Assembly: GCF_017676345.1 (NCBI RefSeq)
Contig: NZ_JAFFZM010000008.1
Location: forward strand, 186,001-250,000
DNA: 64,000 bases
Reading direction: 5' to 3'
Source of the DNA: Streptomyces smyrnaeus
GTDB taxonomy: Bacteria > Actinomycetota > Actinomycetes > Streptomycetales > Streptomycetaceae
Position 1 is the first letter of the stretch; each line of letters begins with the position of its first letter. Below the pieces are notes generated by a model. That model saw only the letters and a program-made list of their open reading frames with translations. It was not told the DNA's origin and ran no database searches. Made by a program: the position numbers and the translations under genes. This document shows positions 40,800 to 49,966 of the stretch, in pieces.

Positions 40800-42914
40800 T
40801 CAGACACCTGCCGGGACGCGTGCATCCCCGCTGTCCTGCGCCGGGGCGCTCTCCGCCTTCGGGGCCTGCTTACGGGCGCCCTTGAGGACGAGAGTCAGAC
40901 CGGCCGTGACAACAGTTCCGGCCGCGATGGCGACGAGGTAGAGCAGCGGGGACCCGATCAGCGGCACGACGAAGATTCCGCCGTGGGGGGCTCGCAGGGT
41001 GCTCCCGAAGGCCATCGAGAGCGCACCGGTGACAGCTCCTCCGGCCATCGAGGCGGGGATCACCCGCAGCGGGTCGGCCGCGGCGAACGGAATGGCTCCC
41101 TCGCTGATGAAGGAGGCACCGAGCACCCAAGCGGCCTTGCCGTTCTCCCGCTCGGTCTTGGTGAAGAGGCTGCCCCGCACGGTGGTGGCGAGCGCCATGC
41201 CCAGCGGCGGCACCATTCCGGCGCCCATGGCGGCGGCCATGACCATCAGGCTGCCGTTGCCGGGGTCGGCGCTGGCGATGCCTCCGGTGGCGAAGGTGTA
41301 GGCGACCTTGTTGACGGGCCCGCCCAGGTCGAAGCACATCATCAGGCCGATGAGGAGCCCGAGCAGGACGGCGTTGGTGCCGGTCAGTCCGCCCAGCCAG
41401 TCGGTCATGGCCTTCTGCGCGGTGGCGATCGGCTTTCCGACGACCACGAACATCAGCGCGCCGACGATCGCGGACGAGATCAGCGGGATGACGACGACCG
41501 GCATGATGCCGCGCAGTACGGCCGGGATATCGACCTTCTGGATCGCCATCACGATGGCGCCTGCGAGCAGTCCGGCCACCAGCCCGCCGAGGAAGCCCGC
41601 CTGAATCTGGACGGCCACAGCACCGCCCACGAAACCGGGCACGAGACCGGGCCGGTCGGCCATGCCGTAGGCGATGTAGCCCGCCAGGACGGGCACGAGG
41701 AAGCCGAAGGCGAGCCCGCCGATCTGGTTGAGCAGGGCGGCCCAGCTGTGGGCCTCGGTCCACACGAAGTGGTCGGCGACGGACTTGGCGTCGGCGATCT
41801 CGTACCCGCCGATGGCGAACGACAGAGCGATCAGCAGCCCGCCCGCGGCGACGAAGGGGACCATGTAGCTGACCCCGGTCATCAGCCAGGTGCGCAGCCG
41901 GGTCCCGAACCCGTCACCTTCTGCGGCCCCCTTGTCCATGGGGACGGCGGCCGAGGCCTTGGGCGAGGACTCACCGCGCGCGGCCTTGGTCCGGGCCTCC
42001 TCGATGAGTTCGGCGGGACGGTTGATGGCGGCCTTGACCCCGACATCGACGGTGGGCTTCCCTGCGAAGCGTTCCCGTTCCCGGACCTCGACGTCGTGGG
42101 CGAAGATCACGGCGTCCGCGGCAGCGATCACCGAGGGGTCGAGCCGCTGGAAACCGGCGGAGCCCTGGGTCTCGACCGTGACGACGGTGCTGGACGCGTC
42201 CTCCTCGGCCGCTCTCTCCAGCGACTCAGCCGCCATGTAGGTGTGGGCGATACCGGTGGGGCAGGAAGTGACGGCCACGATCCGGAAGGGCTCCGAGGCC
42301 GAGGCTCCGGACTCCCGGTCACTGGACCGCTGCGGCTGCTGCGGCTGCGACTGCGACTGCGTCGACGGCTCGGTGCGCTCGGCGTGCTCCGGCCCGGAGT
42401 CCGGGTCCGCCGATGTGTCGGACGTCTCGCCCGACGTCTCGGGCTGCCCGTCGGAGGAAGGCGTGCCCGGATCGGCGTCTCCACGGATGAGTGCCGACGC
42501 CCGTTCCGCGTCCGACACGGAGCGCAGAGCGGCAGTGAACCCGGGGTCGGCCAGATGGCGGGCGAGGGAGGACAGGATCGTCAAGTGGTCGCTGTCAGCG
42601 CCGTCAGGGGCCGCGATCAGGAAGATGAGGTCCGCCGGGCCGTCGGTGGCACCGAAGACGATCGGCGATCGGGGACGGCCGAACGCCAGCGTGGGCTCGG
42701 TGACGTGAGTGCTGCGGCAGTGGGGTATGCCGATGCCTCCTTCGAGGCCCGTCGGCATTTGAGCCTCGCGGGCCTCGACATCGGCGAGGAAACCTTCGAG
42801 GTCGGTGACACGGCCCTGCGAGACCATCCGCTCGGCGAGCGAGCGGGCGGCATCGGCCTTGGTGGTGGCGGACAGATCGAGATCGACCAGCTCCGCTGTG
42901 ATCAACTGGCTCAT
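40800..42914 (-). CDS. fruA: fructose PTS transporter, EIIA-EIIB-EIIC fusion
   Basis: 704 aa with three domains. EIIA (about 1-150) has the phospho-His in GIGIPHCRS; after an acidic linker, EIIB (about 210-310) has the phospho-Cys in VTSCPTGIAHTYMAAE; EIIC (about 355-690) contains the transport helices and GGIFVVPLIG. The protein takes up fructose and phosphorylates it to fructose-1-phosphate. The start overlaps the fruK stop by 4 bases (ATGA), so expression is coupled. HPr and EI genes are not in the window. Confidence 0.94.
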   Translation of the reverse strand: MSQLITAELVDLDLSATTKADAARSLAERMVSQGRVTDLEGFLADVEAREAQMPTGLEGGIGIPHCRSTHVTEPTLAFGRPRSPIVFGATDGPADLIFLIAAPDGADSDHLTILSSLARHLADPGFTAALRSVSDAERASALIRGDADPGTPSSDGQPETSGETSDTSADPDSGPEHAERTEPSTQSQSQPQQPQRSSDRESGASASEPFRIVAVTSCPTGIAHTYMAAESLERAAEEDASSTVVTVETQGSAGFQRLDPSVIAAADAVIFAHDVEVRERERFAGKPTVDVGVKAAINRPAELIEEARTKAARGESSPKASAAVPMDKGAAEGDGFGTRLRTWLMTGVSYMVPFVAAGGLLIALSFAIGGYEIADAKSVADHFVWTEAHSWAALLNQIGGLAFGFLVPVLAGYIAYGMADRPGLVPGFVGGAVAVQIQAGFLGGLVAGLLAGAIVMAIQKVDIPAVLRGIMPVVVIPLISSAIVGALMFVVVGKPIATAQKAMTDWLGGLTGTNAVLLGLLIGLMMCFDLGGPVNKVAYTFATGGIASADPGNGSLMVMAAAMGAGMVPPLGMALATTVRGSLFTKTERENGKAAWVLGASFISEGAIPFAAADPLRVIPASMAGGAVTGALSMAFGSTLRAPHGGIFVVPLIGSPLLYLVAIAAGTVVTAGLTLVLKGARKQAPKAESAPAQDSGDARVPAGV

Positions 42915-43879
42915 CGGACGGCTCCGTTGACATCGGGGAGAAGGGGGAGGTCCAAGGGGACGTCGGTGGTCACGGTGACCGCTTCCGGACGGATGTCGTC
43001 CGGAGTGGGCATCTGGCTGCCGGGCAGTTGGACGGCGGCTGCGCCATGCGCCACGGCCGAGACCAGTGCCTGGGCCCGGGCGCCGCCGGCGGTCAGGAAG
43101 CCCGCCAACGAGGCGTCGCCCGCACCCACATCACTGCGGACGGTGGCGACGGGAGCGGTTGCGAAGTAGGTGCCGGTGGCGTCCACCAGGAGCTGTCCTG
43201 TGGCGCCGAGGCTGGCCAGCACCGCTCCCGCGCCGGCGCCCCGCACCTCGTCGGCTGCCTTGACGGCATCCCCGACGGTGGTGAGGGGGCGGCCGACGAC
43301 CTCGGCGAGTTCGTCGGCGTTGGGCTTGACCACGTCGGGCTGCGCGGGGAGGGCTGCCGCGAGGGCGGGGCCCGAGGTGTCGAGCGCGACACGGACCCCG
43401 TTCTCGCGGGCCCGGGTGACGACTGCCGCGTACCACTCGGGCGCGAGGCCCCGCGGCAGGCTGCCGCAGCACACGAGCCAGCGCGCCCGGCTCGAGGCGG
43501 CTTCGGCGGCAAGAGTGTCTAGGAGCGACTGGGACTCCGCCGCGCCGATGTGGGGACCGGCAGCGTTGATCTTGGTCAGGGTGCCGTCCGGTTCGGCCAG
43601 GGAGATGTTGACCCGGGTCGAGCCCTGCACCGGCACACCGGCCACCGCGATACCGAGATCGCTGAGGAGCTGCGAAAGGAGGGCGCCTTCCGGGCCACCG
43701 ACCGGCAGGACGGCGACCGTGGGATGGCCCGCAGCGGCAACCGCGCGGGACACGTTGACCCCCTTGCCGCCCGGGTCGACACGGTCGGCACCGGCTCGCA
43801 GCACGGCCCCACGGTCGAGAGCCGGAATCTCGTATGTGCGATCGAGGCTGGGATTGGGGGTGACGGTGAGGACGGTCAT
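42911..43879 (-). CDS. fruK: 1-phosphofructokinase
   Basis: 322-aa PfkB-family sugar kinase. VTPNPSLDRTYEI at the start, DPGGKGVNVSRA (substrate loop), and VRSDVGAGDASLAGFL near the C-terminus with the catalytic Asp are all present. It converts fructose-1-phosphate from the PTS to fructose-1,6-bisphosphate. Middle gene of fruR-fruK-fruA; 174 bases of purine-rich sequence separate it from fruR, and fruA follows with a 4-base overlap. Confidence 0.94.
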   Translation of the reverse strand: MTVLTVTPNPSLDRTYEIPALDRGAVLRAGADRVDPGGKGVNVSRAVAAAGHPTVAVLPVGGPEGALLSQLLSDLGIAVAGVPVQGSTRVNISLAEPDGTLTKINAAGPHIGAAESQSLLDTLAAEAASSRARWLVCCGSLPRGLAPEWYAAVVTRARENGVRVALDTSGPALAAALPAQPDVVKPNADELAEVVGRPLTTVGDAVKAADEVRGAGAGAVLASLGATGQLLVDATGTYFATAPVATVRSDVGAGDASLAGFLTAGGARAQALVSAVAHGAAAVQLPGSQMPTPDDIRPEAVTVTTDVPLDLPLLPDVNGAVR

Positions 43880-43917
43880 AGGTGGTTCCAGAGTTGTTGC
43901 GATGCGCCGGAGCGACG

Positions 43918-44046
43918 GGGACGGTGCCTGGCGGGGGGGACGGGGGAGGGAGAAGAAGGAGCAGGGGACGGAGGAGCGGGGACGGAAAAGAGGGGGCTGG
44001 GGTCGGAACGAGGTGGGGCGGGGGTGTGGGCAGTGGGCGGGCCCGG
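43918..44046. other. polypurine tract between fruR and fruK
   Basis: About 130 bases on the plus strand consist almost entirely of G and A with runs of 4-7 G, so the operon transcript is C/U-rich here. A similar tract lies at 44930-45003, on the other side of fruR. No ORF. Confidence 0.65.
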
Positions 44047-44053
44047 AGGCGCC

Positions 44054-44815
44054 TCAGACGCGTTTGACCTTGGTGCCTTGGGCTTCGATGGCGCGCGCCT
44101 CGTCCTGGCTCAGTCCGGTGTCGGTGATGAGGAGGTCGACCTGTGACAGGTCACCGAAGCGGGCGAAATACTCCTGTCCCGCTTTGGTGGAATCAGCGAG
44201 CAGAACGACGTGCCGGGCCGCCGCCATGATCGTGCGCTTGACGGCCGCCTCGGCAAGATCGGGGGTGGTGAGTCCACCGGCGACGGAGAAGCCGTTGGTG
44301 GCGAGGAAGAGGACGTCGGCTTTGATCTCCCCGTAGGTCCGCAGGGCCCACGCGTCGACGGCGGCACGAGTGCGGTGTCGTACCCGCCCGCCGACGATGT
44401 GCAGTTCGATCCCGGCATGGTCGGCCAGACGGGCTGCGGTGGGAAGGGCGTGGGTCACGACCGTCAGCGAGGCGTCCATGGGAATGACCGTGGCGAGCCG
44501 GGCCGTGGTGCTGCCGGCGTCGAGCACCACGCTTCCCTCCGGGGGCAGCTCGGCGAGGGCGGCCTGCGCGATGCGCTCCTTCTCGTCGGTCGCCGCCGAC
44601 TCCCGGGAAGCCAGGTCGGGCTCGAAGTCGAGACGCCCTGCGGGGATGGCACCACCGTGGACGCGGCGCACGAGTCCGGCGCGGTCCAGAGCCTTGAGGT
44701 CACGGCGCACCGTCTCGGCGGTGACATCGAACTCGGCCGCCAGCGACAGCACGTCCACACGGCCCTGCTCCTCCGCGAGACGGAGGATGGCCTGCTGGCG
44801 CTCAGGTGCGTACAT
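44054..44815 (-). CDS. fruR: DeoR family regulator of fructose genes
   Basis: 253 aa. ERQQAILRLAEEQGRVDVLSLAAEF and VTAETVRRDLKALDRAGLVRRVHGGAI form the DeoR helix-turn-helix; DAGSTTARLATVI and LFLATNGFSVAGGLTTPDLAEAAVKRTIM are the sugar-phosphate sensor domain. Position directly upstream of fruK-fruA in the same direction identifies FruR, expected to respond to fructose-1-phosphate. Two direct repeats of CATGTGGGTT lie at and just before the start codon. Confidence 0.9.
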   Translation of the reverse strand: MYAPERQQAILRLAEEQGRVDVLSLAAEFDVTAETVRRDLKALDRAGLVRRVHGGAIPAGRLDFEPDLASRESAATDEKERIAQAALAELPPEGSVVLDAGSTTARLATVIPMDASLTVVTHALPTAARLADHAGIELHIVGGRVRHRTRAAVDAWALRTYGEIKADVLFLATNGFSVAGGLTTPDLAEAAVKRTIMAAARHVVLLADSTKAGQEYFARFGDLSQVDLLITDTGLSQDEARAIEAQGTKVKRV

Positions 44816-44853
44816 GTGGGTTCAGGTCCGTTCTGTGCCCGGTCATGTGGGTT
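44813..44853. promoter_or_regulatory. direct repeats at the fruR start, candidate operator
   Basis: CATGTGGGTT occurs at 44813-44822, covering the fruR start codon, and again at 44844-44853. The 31-base spacing is three helical turns, so a dimer or tetramer could bind both; autoregulation by FruR is the simplest reading. Confidence 0.4.
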
Positions 44854-45003
44854 ACTCGGGAGACTACGACCGGGTGACCGGAAAGTAAACACGTTCGGGC
44901 GCCTTTTCGGGCACGAACAGACACGGCGCAGGAGGAGGGAGGCGGTGAGGGGTGGGGCGGGGGGCCGGGGGCCGGGGGGAGAGAAGGAGAAGCAGACAGG
45001 AAA

Positions 45004-45037
45004 GAGCCCCGGCGCTCGGGGGAAGGCACCGGGGCTC
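45004..45037. terminator. second hairpin downstream of hrdD
   Basis: GAGCCCCGG (45004-45012) pairs with CCGGGGCTC (45029-45037). On the minus strand it is followed by TTTCC, so it fits as a back-up terminator for hrdD. Confidence 0.6.
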
Positions 45038-45067
45038 GTCTGTGGGGGCGACGGGCGGGGCGGGCTC

Positions 45068-45093
45068 GTAAGAGCCCGCCTGCGGGCTCTTAC
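45068..45093. terminator. 12-bp hairpin overlapping the hrdD stop codon
   Basis: GTAAGAGCCCGC (45068-45079) and GCGGGCTCTTAC (45082-45093) are exact reverse complements with a 2-base gap. The hrdD TAA lies inside the right arm, so the stem begins at the stop codon. Confidence 0.75.
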
Positions 45094-46106
45094 GCGGCCT
45101 CGTCGAAGCCCGTGTCATGGGCCATCTTCTTCAGTTCCAGAAGGGCATGCTTCTCGATCTGGCGGATGCGCTCGCGGGTGAGGCCGTGCTGCTTGCCGAC
45201 CTCGGTGAGCGTGCGCTCACGGCCGTCGACCATGCCGTAGCGGGCCTTGATGATGGAGGCCGTGCGGTCGTCGAGCCTGCTGATGAGGTCGTCGAGCTCC
45301 TCCCGGCGCAGCACCGTGAGCACGGACTGCTCCGGGGACGCGGCCGAGGTGTCCTCCAGCAGGTCACCGAACTGGGTCTCGCCCTCGTCGTCGACCGACA
45401 TGTTCAGGCTGACAGGGTCGCGTGCCCAGTCGAGCACGTCCGTGACCCGCTCCGGGGTGGAGTTGAGCTCCGCGGCCACCTCCGCCGGCTCCGGGTCGCG
45501 GCCGTGCTCGCGGTTGAACTCGCGCTGCACTCGGCGGATGCGGCCCAGCTCCTCCACAAGGTGGACGGGAAGCCGGATGGTGCGGGACTGGTCGGCGATG
45601 GAGCGGGTGATGGCCTGGCGGATCCACCACGTCGCGTAGGTGGAGAACTTGAAGCCCTTGGTGTAGTCGAACTTTTCCACTGCGCGCACGAGTCCGGCGT
45701 TGCCCTCCTGGATCAGGTCCAGCAGGGGCAGGCCGCTGCGCGGGTAGCGGCGGGCTACGGCCACCACGAGGCGGAGGTTGGAGCGGATGAAGATGTCCTT
45801 GGCCCGCTCGCCCTCGGCAACGACGGCTTCCAGCTCCTCACGGCTCGCGGTCGCGCTGGCCGAGTCGCTCGAGATCGGCTTCTCAAGACCGTCGAGGATA
45901 CGCTGGGCATAGACGCCCGCTTCTATCGCGAGCGAGAGCTCGACTTCCTTGGCGGCGTCCAGCAGCGGCGTGCGGGCGATCTCGTCGAGATACATGCCGA
46001 CCAGGTCGCGGTCCGCGACTTCGCTGCCTGCGGCGCGAACACTGCTTGCCGTGTCGGAGACACCGGTCGTGTTCTCCTGACGACGGGCGACGGCACGGGT
46101 TGCCAT
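45090..46106 (-). CDS. hrdD: principal-like RNA polymerase sigma factor HrdD
   Basis: 338-aa group 2 sigma-70 factor. MATRAVARRQ opens the protein, then region 1.2 (ADRDLVGMYLDEIARTPLLDAAKEVEL), region 2 (LRLVVAVARRYPRSGLPLLDLIQEGNAGLVRAVEKFDYTKG, STYATWWIRQAITR), region 3 (LPVHLVEELGRIRRVQREF) and region 4 (ERTLTEVGKQHGLTRERIRQIEKHAL). It lacks the long acidic N-terminus of HrdB, and sequence plus locus match HrdD as I remember it. I chose the ATG with AGGGAG about 6 bases upstream. A SigR-type promoter precedes it. Confidence 0.92.
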   Translation of the reverse strand: MATRAVARRQENTTGVSDTASSVRAAGSEVADRDLVGMYLDEIARTPLLDAAKEVELSLAIEAGVYAQRILDGLEKPISSDSASATASREELEAVVAEGERAKDIFIRSNLRLVVAVARRYPRSGLPLLDLIQEGNAGLVRAVEKFDYTKGFKFSTYATWWIRQAITRSIADQSRTIRLPVHLVEELGRIRRVQREFNREHGRDPEPAEVAAELNSTPERVTDVLDWARDPVSLNMSVDDEGETQFGDLLEDTSAASPEQSVLTVLRREELDDLISRLDDRTASIIKARYGMVDGRERTLTEVGKQHGLTRERIRQIEKHALLELKKMAHDTGFDEAA

Positions 46107-46190
46107 GCGTGCTCCCTTGCGAGTGGTCTGAAAACTTTGGCCTGGTGGCTGACTCGGACACTTCACGGGTGCCCGCCTTGCGTAGATGTC

Positions 46191-46217
46191 AACGGCTGGA
46201 ATCCGGACTAAATTCCC
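46191..46217 (-). promoter_or_regulatory. SigR-type promoter of hrdD
   Basis: On the minus strand GGGAAT (46217-46212) is followed after exactly 18 bases by GTT (46193-46191), matching the SigR consensus GGGAAT-N18-GTT. hrdD is a known SigR target in Streptomyces coelicolor, which supports the call. It lies about 85 bases before the ATG. Confidence 0.75.
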
Positions 46218-46815
46218 AACCTGCGCAACATTTTTCCGATCATGCAGTAGACTGCGCGGCTACCCATGCGGGCAGGACAATGACAGAAAGCGCTCATGCG
46301 CTGGTCGGAGCGGTGTGGAGCTGCTCCGGGCAGGCTTTCGGGGGCCACTCCGCGACTGCCGGACGGGCATCCTCTTCGACACCCTTCACCCGACTAGACG
46401 GCTGATGATCCCCGTTGGTTGCGTGGACCTTCCGGCCTCACAGCCTTCCGGCCTCTCGGCTTCCCGTACTCCCGCGCTCCCGGCCTTGGCCACACTGCCG
46501 GTGCCGACCCACGGGGAGCGGAAGCAACCTGGGCCAGGGAAGCAGGGGGTGCTGGGACCGAAGCAGGGGGCGCCGGTAAGCGGGCAGAGGCACGAAAGCG
46601 GCCCTCGCCCTCCTGCTGAGGAGGTACGAGGGCCGCCGGTCACTCTGTGGGCCCGCAAGGCCCGAGCCGGGCGCCGCGCCAGTGTCGTACGCGCACCGTG
46701 CCGCGTCATGCACCGCGCCGTGCTACGCCGCACAGTGCCGTACGCCGTACGCCGTACGCCGTACGCCGCGCGCCTGGCGTCAGCGCCGTCGTGCCGTCAG
46801 TGCAGCCGGTGCCCG
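46218..46815. other. long intergenic region with MFS terminator and heptamer repeats
   Basis: Contains a hairpin at 46598-46636 (GCGGCCCTCG/CGAGGGCCGC with an inner CCTCCT/AGGAGG stem), probably the terminator of the MFS gene to the right, and four tandem copies of GCCGTAC (46737-46764). No frame has coding character; the open frames are by-products of high G+C. Confidence 0.55.
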
Positions 46816-48372
46816 TCAGTGCATGGCCGCCAGCACCGGCTCCGGCTCGCCGCCGGGGGTGTCGCCGTCCGTCTCGCCATCGAGCTTCTTCTGGGCGGCC
46901 TGGTTGCCCCCGCCGCGGGCGTTCACGAAGACCGTGACGATCGTGGCCGAGACGAGCAGGATGCCCACCGCCCACCAGATCGCCGAGGTGTAGCCGTGCA
47001 CCATGGCTTCCAGCTGCAGCATCTTCTGTGCGGGCTTGCTGGTGGCCTCGCCGACGTGCGAGGTGACGTACGAGGTTGTGGCGCTGGCTGCGATGGTGTT
47101 CAGCAGCGCGGTACCGATGGCGCCGCCGACCTGCTGGGAGGTGTTGACCATCGCGGAGGCGACACCGGCGTCACTCGGCCGTACACCGTGCGTGGCCAGG
47201 GACATCGCGGGCATGAACGCCGTACCGAGCCCGAGGCCCAGCAGAACCATGGCGGGCAGGATCAGCGCCGGGTAGGAGCTGTCCACCTCGAGCTGGGTCA
47301 GCAGCAGCATGCCCAGCGCCGCAGTCAGGAAGCCCGGCGCCATCAGCAGGCGGGCCGGTACGCGGTTCATCAGCCGCGCCCCGATCTGGGTCGAGCCGGT
47401 GATCATGCCCACCACCATCGGCAGGAAGGCCACACCGGTACGCACCGGCGAGTAGTCCTTGACCACCTGGAGGTAGTACGTCAGGAACAGGAAGAGGCCG
47501 AACATCGCGATGACGGCCAGGCCGAGCGACAGGTAGACCCCGCCGCGGTTGCGGTCGGTGACCACGCGCAGCGGCAGCAGCGGTGCCCGGACCTTGGACT
47601 CGACCAGGGCGAACGCGCCCAGCAGCACAGCAGCCGCGACGAACATGCCGATGGTGCCGCCCTCGCTCCAGCCGTCCGTCTCCGCACGGGTGAACCCGTA
47701 CACCAGCGAGACGAGGCCGAGCGTGGAGAGAACGACGCCGGGGATGTCGAGCGCGGACCGGTTCCGGGTCCCGGACGGCTCACGGATGACGCTGGCGGCA
47801 CCGAGGGCGGCGACGACCGCGAACGGGACGTTGACATAGAACGTCCAGCGCCAGTCCAGGTACTCGGTCAGCACACCGCCGAGGATCAGACCGATCGCGC
47901 CGCCACCACCCGCGATGGCGCCGTAGATGCCGAACGCCTTGGCGCGCTCCTTGCCGTCGGTGAACATCACCGCGAGCAGGGACAGTGCGGCCGGTGCGAG
48001 CAGTGCGCCGAACGCGCCCTGCAGCGCCCGCGCCGCCAGCAGCATGGCCTCTCCGGACGCGGCGCCACCGAGGGCGGAGGCTGCCGCGAAGCCGACGAGT
48101 CCGGTCACGAAGGCGCGCTTACGGCCCCACATGTCGGCGATCCGACCGCCGAAGAGCAGCAGTCCGCCGAACGCGAGGGCGTAGGCGGTGATGACCCACT
48201 GCCGGTTGGCATCGGATATGCCCAGGTCGGTCTGAGCGGAAGGGAGCGCGATGTTCACGATCGTCGCGTCGAGGACGACCATGAGCTGCGCGATGGCGAT
48301 GAAGGCCAGCGCCTTCCAGCGCCGGGGGTCGAGCCCGGCCTGCGCGGTGGCCGGAGATGGCGTTTCTGGCAT
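46816..48372 (-). CDS. EmrB/QacA-type MFS drug exporter (DHA2)
   Basis: 518 aa with about 14 hydrophobic segments. LMVVLDATIVNIALPS in helix 1 and GGRIADMWGRKRAFVTG in the 2-3 loop are signature motifs of the DHA2 family of proton-driven multidrug exporters; ALQGAFGALLAPAALSLLAVMF and the WRWTFYVNVPFAVV motif follow. The C-terminal tail is polar. A TetR gene lies upstream in the same direction, separated by 476 bases, and very likely controls it. Drug specificity cannot be deduced. Confidence 0.9.
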   Translation of the reverse strand: MPETPSPATAQAGLDPRRWKALAFIAIAQLMVVLDATIVNIALPSAQTDLGISDANRQWVITAYALAFGGLLLFGGRIADMWGRKRAFVTGLVGFAAASALGGAASGEAMLLAARALQGAFGALLAPAALSLLAVMFTDGKERAKAFGIYGAIAGGGGAIGLILGGVLTEYLDWRWTFYVNVPFAVVAALGAASVIREPSGTRNRSALDIPGVVLSTLGLVSLVYGFTRAETDGWSEGGTIGMFVAAAVLLGAFALVESKVRAPLLPLRVVTDRNRGGVYLSLGLAVIAMFGLFLFLTYYLQVVKDYSPVRTGVAFLPMVVGMITGSTQIGARLMNRVPARLLMAPGFLTAALGMLLLTQLEVDSSYPALILPAMVLLGLGLGTAFMPAMSLATHGVRPSDAGVASAMVNTSQQVGGAIGTALLNTIAASATTSYVTSHVGEATSKPAQKMLQLEAMVHGYTSAIWWAVGILLVSATIVTVFVNARGGGNQAAQKKLDGETDGDTPGGEPEPVLAAMH

Positions 48373-48848
48373 GGATGTGCCTACCTCACGGTGCGGAGTA
48401 CGAAAAATGGGACGTTGAAGAGACGTTGCCGGAGACGTTGTTGTGACAACACCGCTCTCAGCAGGCGTCCAGGTCTGGTGTCTGGCGTCTGGCGTCTGAG
48501 GCCTGACGTCCGGTGTCAGGCCTCAGGCGTCCGGTGCCAGGCGTCAGCTGTCAGGAACGGGTGGCAGATGGGCAGGTGGTCAGGTGGGTCGGATCCGTGC
48601 GGGCCCCCCGTGCTCGTACGGATCCGATCCAGGTGCTGGGAGGAGGGACTCGGGAGGAGAGGGAAATTGAGCGGTGCGACGACCACTCGTACTGCGACGC
48701 AGCTGCCCGCCAGCTGTCCCCGTACGGGCTGCAGTCGTGGCTCCGCCTCCGGTTCCGGCTCCGTCGTTGGAGCCGGCCCAGCTGCGCTGCACTGACTGCG
48801 CCGCACTGGCTGCGCGGCACTGGCTGCACTGTGCCGGCGCTGCAAAGA
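48373..48848. repeat. repeat-rich intergenic region between tetR and MFS
   Basis: 48460-48560 is built from imperfect copies of CTGGCGTCTG and AGGCGTCCGG in both orientations, and 48770-48840 from copies of GCACTGGCTGCG. The region should contain the MFS promoter if it is not co-transcribed with tetR; no clear -10/-35 pair was found. No gene. Confidence 0.5.
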
Positions 48849-49523
48849 TCAGTTGTCCTGTCGCAGTTCCTCCAGAGTCGCGGCGTGGCCGGGTAGTTGG
48901 GACTTGGCGGGAGCGCGCAGCCCGTCGAGGAAGAGCTGCACATGGCGTTCGACGAAACGTTCGATGCGCTGGCAGCCGACGCCCGGCAGCGGCCGGGTGA
49001 GCTGGCTGAGCGCGACCATCACGTCACCGACGTCGATGTCGGATCGCACCTCGCCCGCCTCCTGGCCCCGCCGAATCAGCTCGTGGGTGAGCTCTTCGAC
49101 CCGGGTACGGGCCGCCATACACTGCGGCTCCATGGGGTCGAAGCGGCCCGAGAGGATGGGGCAGAGCGCTCCGATGCGCTCTGCCGCCGCGCCGAACACG
49201 AAGCGGCGCAGCGCCTCGAAGGAGTTGTCCTCCTCCGCGAGCGCCTGCTCCGCCCGCTCCGCGATCCGCTCGGTGACGGCATGCATCACTCCGTGCACCA
49301 GCGAGTCCCGGTCGGGGAAGTGCCGGTAGAGGGTCGCATTTCCGACCCCCGCAGTGCGAGCGATTTCATCCAGGGACGCGTCCGCCCCATGGATGACGAA
49401 CGACTCGCGGGCCGCGTTGAGGATGCGTTCGCGGTTGCGAGCCGCGTCAGCACGACCCTTGGGCGCTGCGCAGTCGGCAGTGTCGGCAGTGCCACGCCTG
49501 GTGGCGGTGGTTGCGCTGCCCAT
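48849..49523 (-). CDS. TetR family transcriptional regulator
   Basis: 224 aa. RNRERILNAARESFVIHGADASLDEIARTAGVGNATLYRHFPDRDSLVHGV is the complete TetR helix-turn-helix, followed by the helical ligand-binding domain. I chose the ATG with GAGGAG about 7 bases upstream over an earlier in-frame start. Its position upstream of the DHA2 exporter makes it the likely repressor, relieved by the exported drug. Two 17-base palindromes lie 126-182 bases upstream of the start codon. Confidence 0.88.
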   Translation of the reverse strand: MGSATTATRRGTADTADCAAPKGRADAARNRERILNAARESFVIHGADASLDEIARTAGVGNATLYRHFPDRDSLVHGVMHAVTERIAERAEQALAEEDNSFEALRRFVFGAAAERIGALCPILSGRFDPMEPQCMAARTRVEELTHELIRRGQEAGEVRSDIDVGDVMVALSQLTRPLPGVGCQRIERFVERHVQLFLDGLRAPAKSQLPGHAATLEELRQDN

Positions 49524-49648
49524 CTGTGACTCCTCACTCCCAGGGCGGACTGATGCGGTGGCTGACGTGACGAGCCGTGCAGTGACCCGCACGGACGCAC
49601 TGACTGCGCTGCTCACCGACTGCGGTGGCCGGCGCGTACTCCTCGATC

Positions 49649-49705
49649 CGGGGACCCACTCCCCGTTTCGCTGGAACGCCTACGTAAACGGGGACGCACT
49701 CCCCG
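49649..49705. promoter_or_regulatory. two 17-base palindromes upstream of tetR
   Basis: CGGGGACCCACTCCCCG (49649-49665) and CGGGGACGCACTCCCCG (49689-49705) have identical 6-base arms and share the spacer pattern CxCAC. Flanking AAAC/GTTT bases extend the second copy. Their centres are 40 bases apart, nearly four turns. They are strong candidates for TetR operators. Confidence 0.6.
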
Positions 49706-49966
49706 GTTATTTCCCCTGACGGCTGTGACTCACCTCACGCCCAACGGTTGGGTCGCGAGTCACTGGTCGCCGGACTTCCGGGCTACTCGACCACCGGTCG
49801 TTCAGCCCTCCGGCCACCCGGCCACTCGCCACCCCGCCAACAGGGTCGCTGAGGCACTGGGCTGCTGAGCCACCGAGCACCAAGCGCCAAATGAACAGCC
49901 GACGCCCAGCCGGTACACGCCCGCCAGGGCCGGTTGTACCCGCCCCCACGAGAGAACGGAGCGGCA

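Noticed and set aside
38283..43169. 1628-residue open frame on the plus strand
   Set aside because: It runs antisense to fruA/fruK and through mscL and the P1 peptidase in another frame; low-complexity Arg/Gly/His composition shows it is a high-G+C shadow.
46737..46768. Regulatory array of GCCGTAC heptamers
   Set aside because: Four short tandem units in a long GC-rich gap with no promoter context; simple slippage repeat is sufficient.
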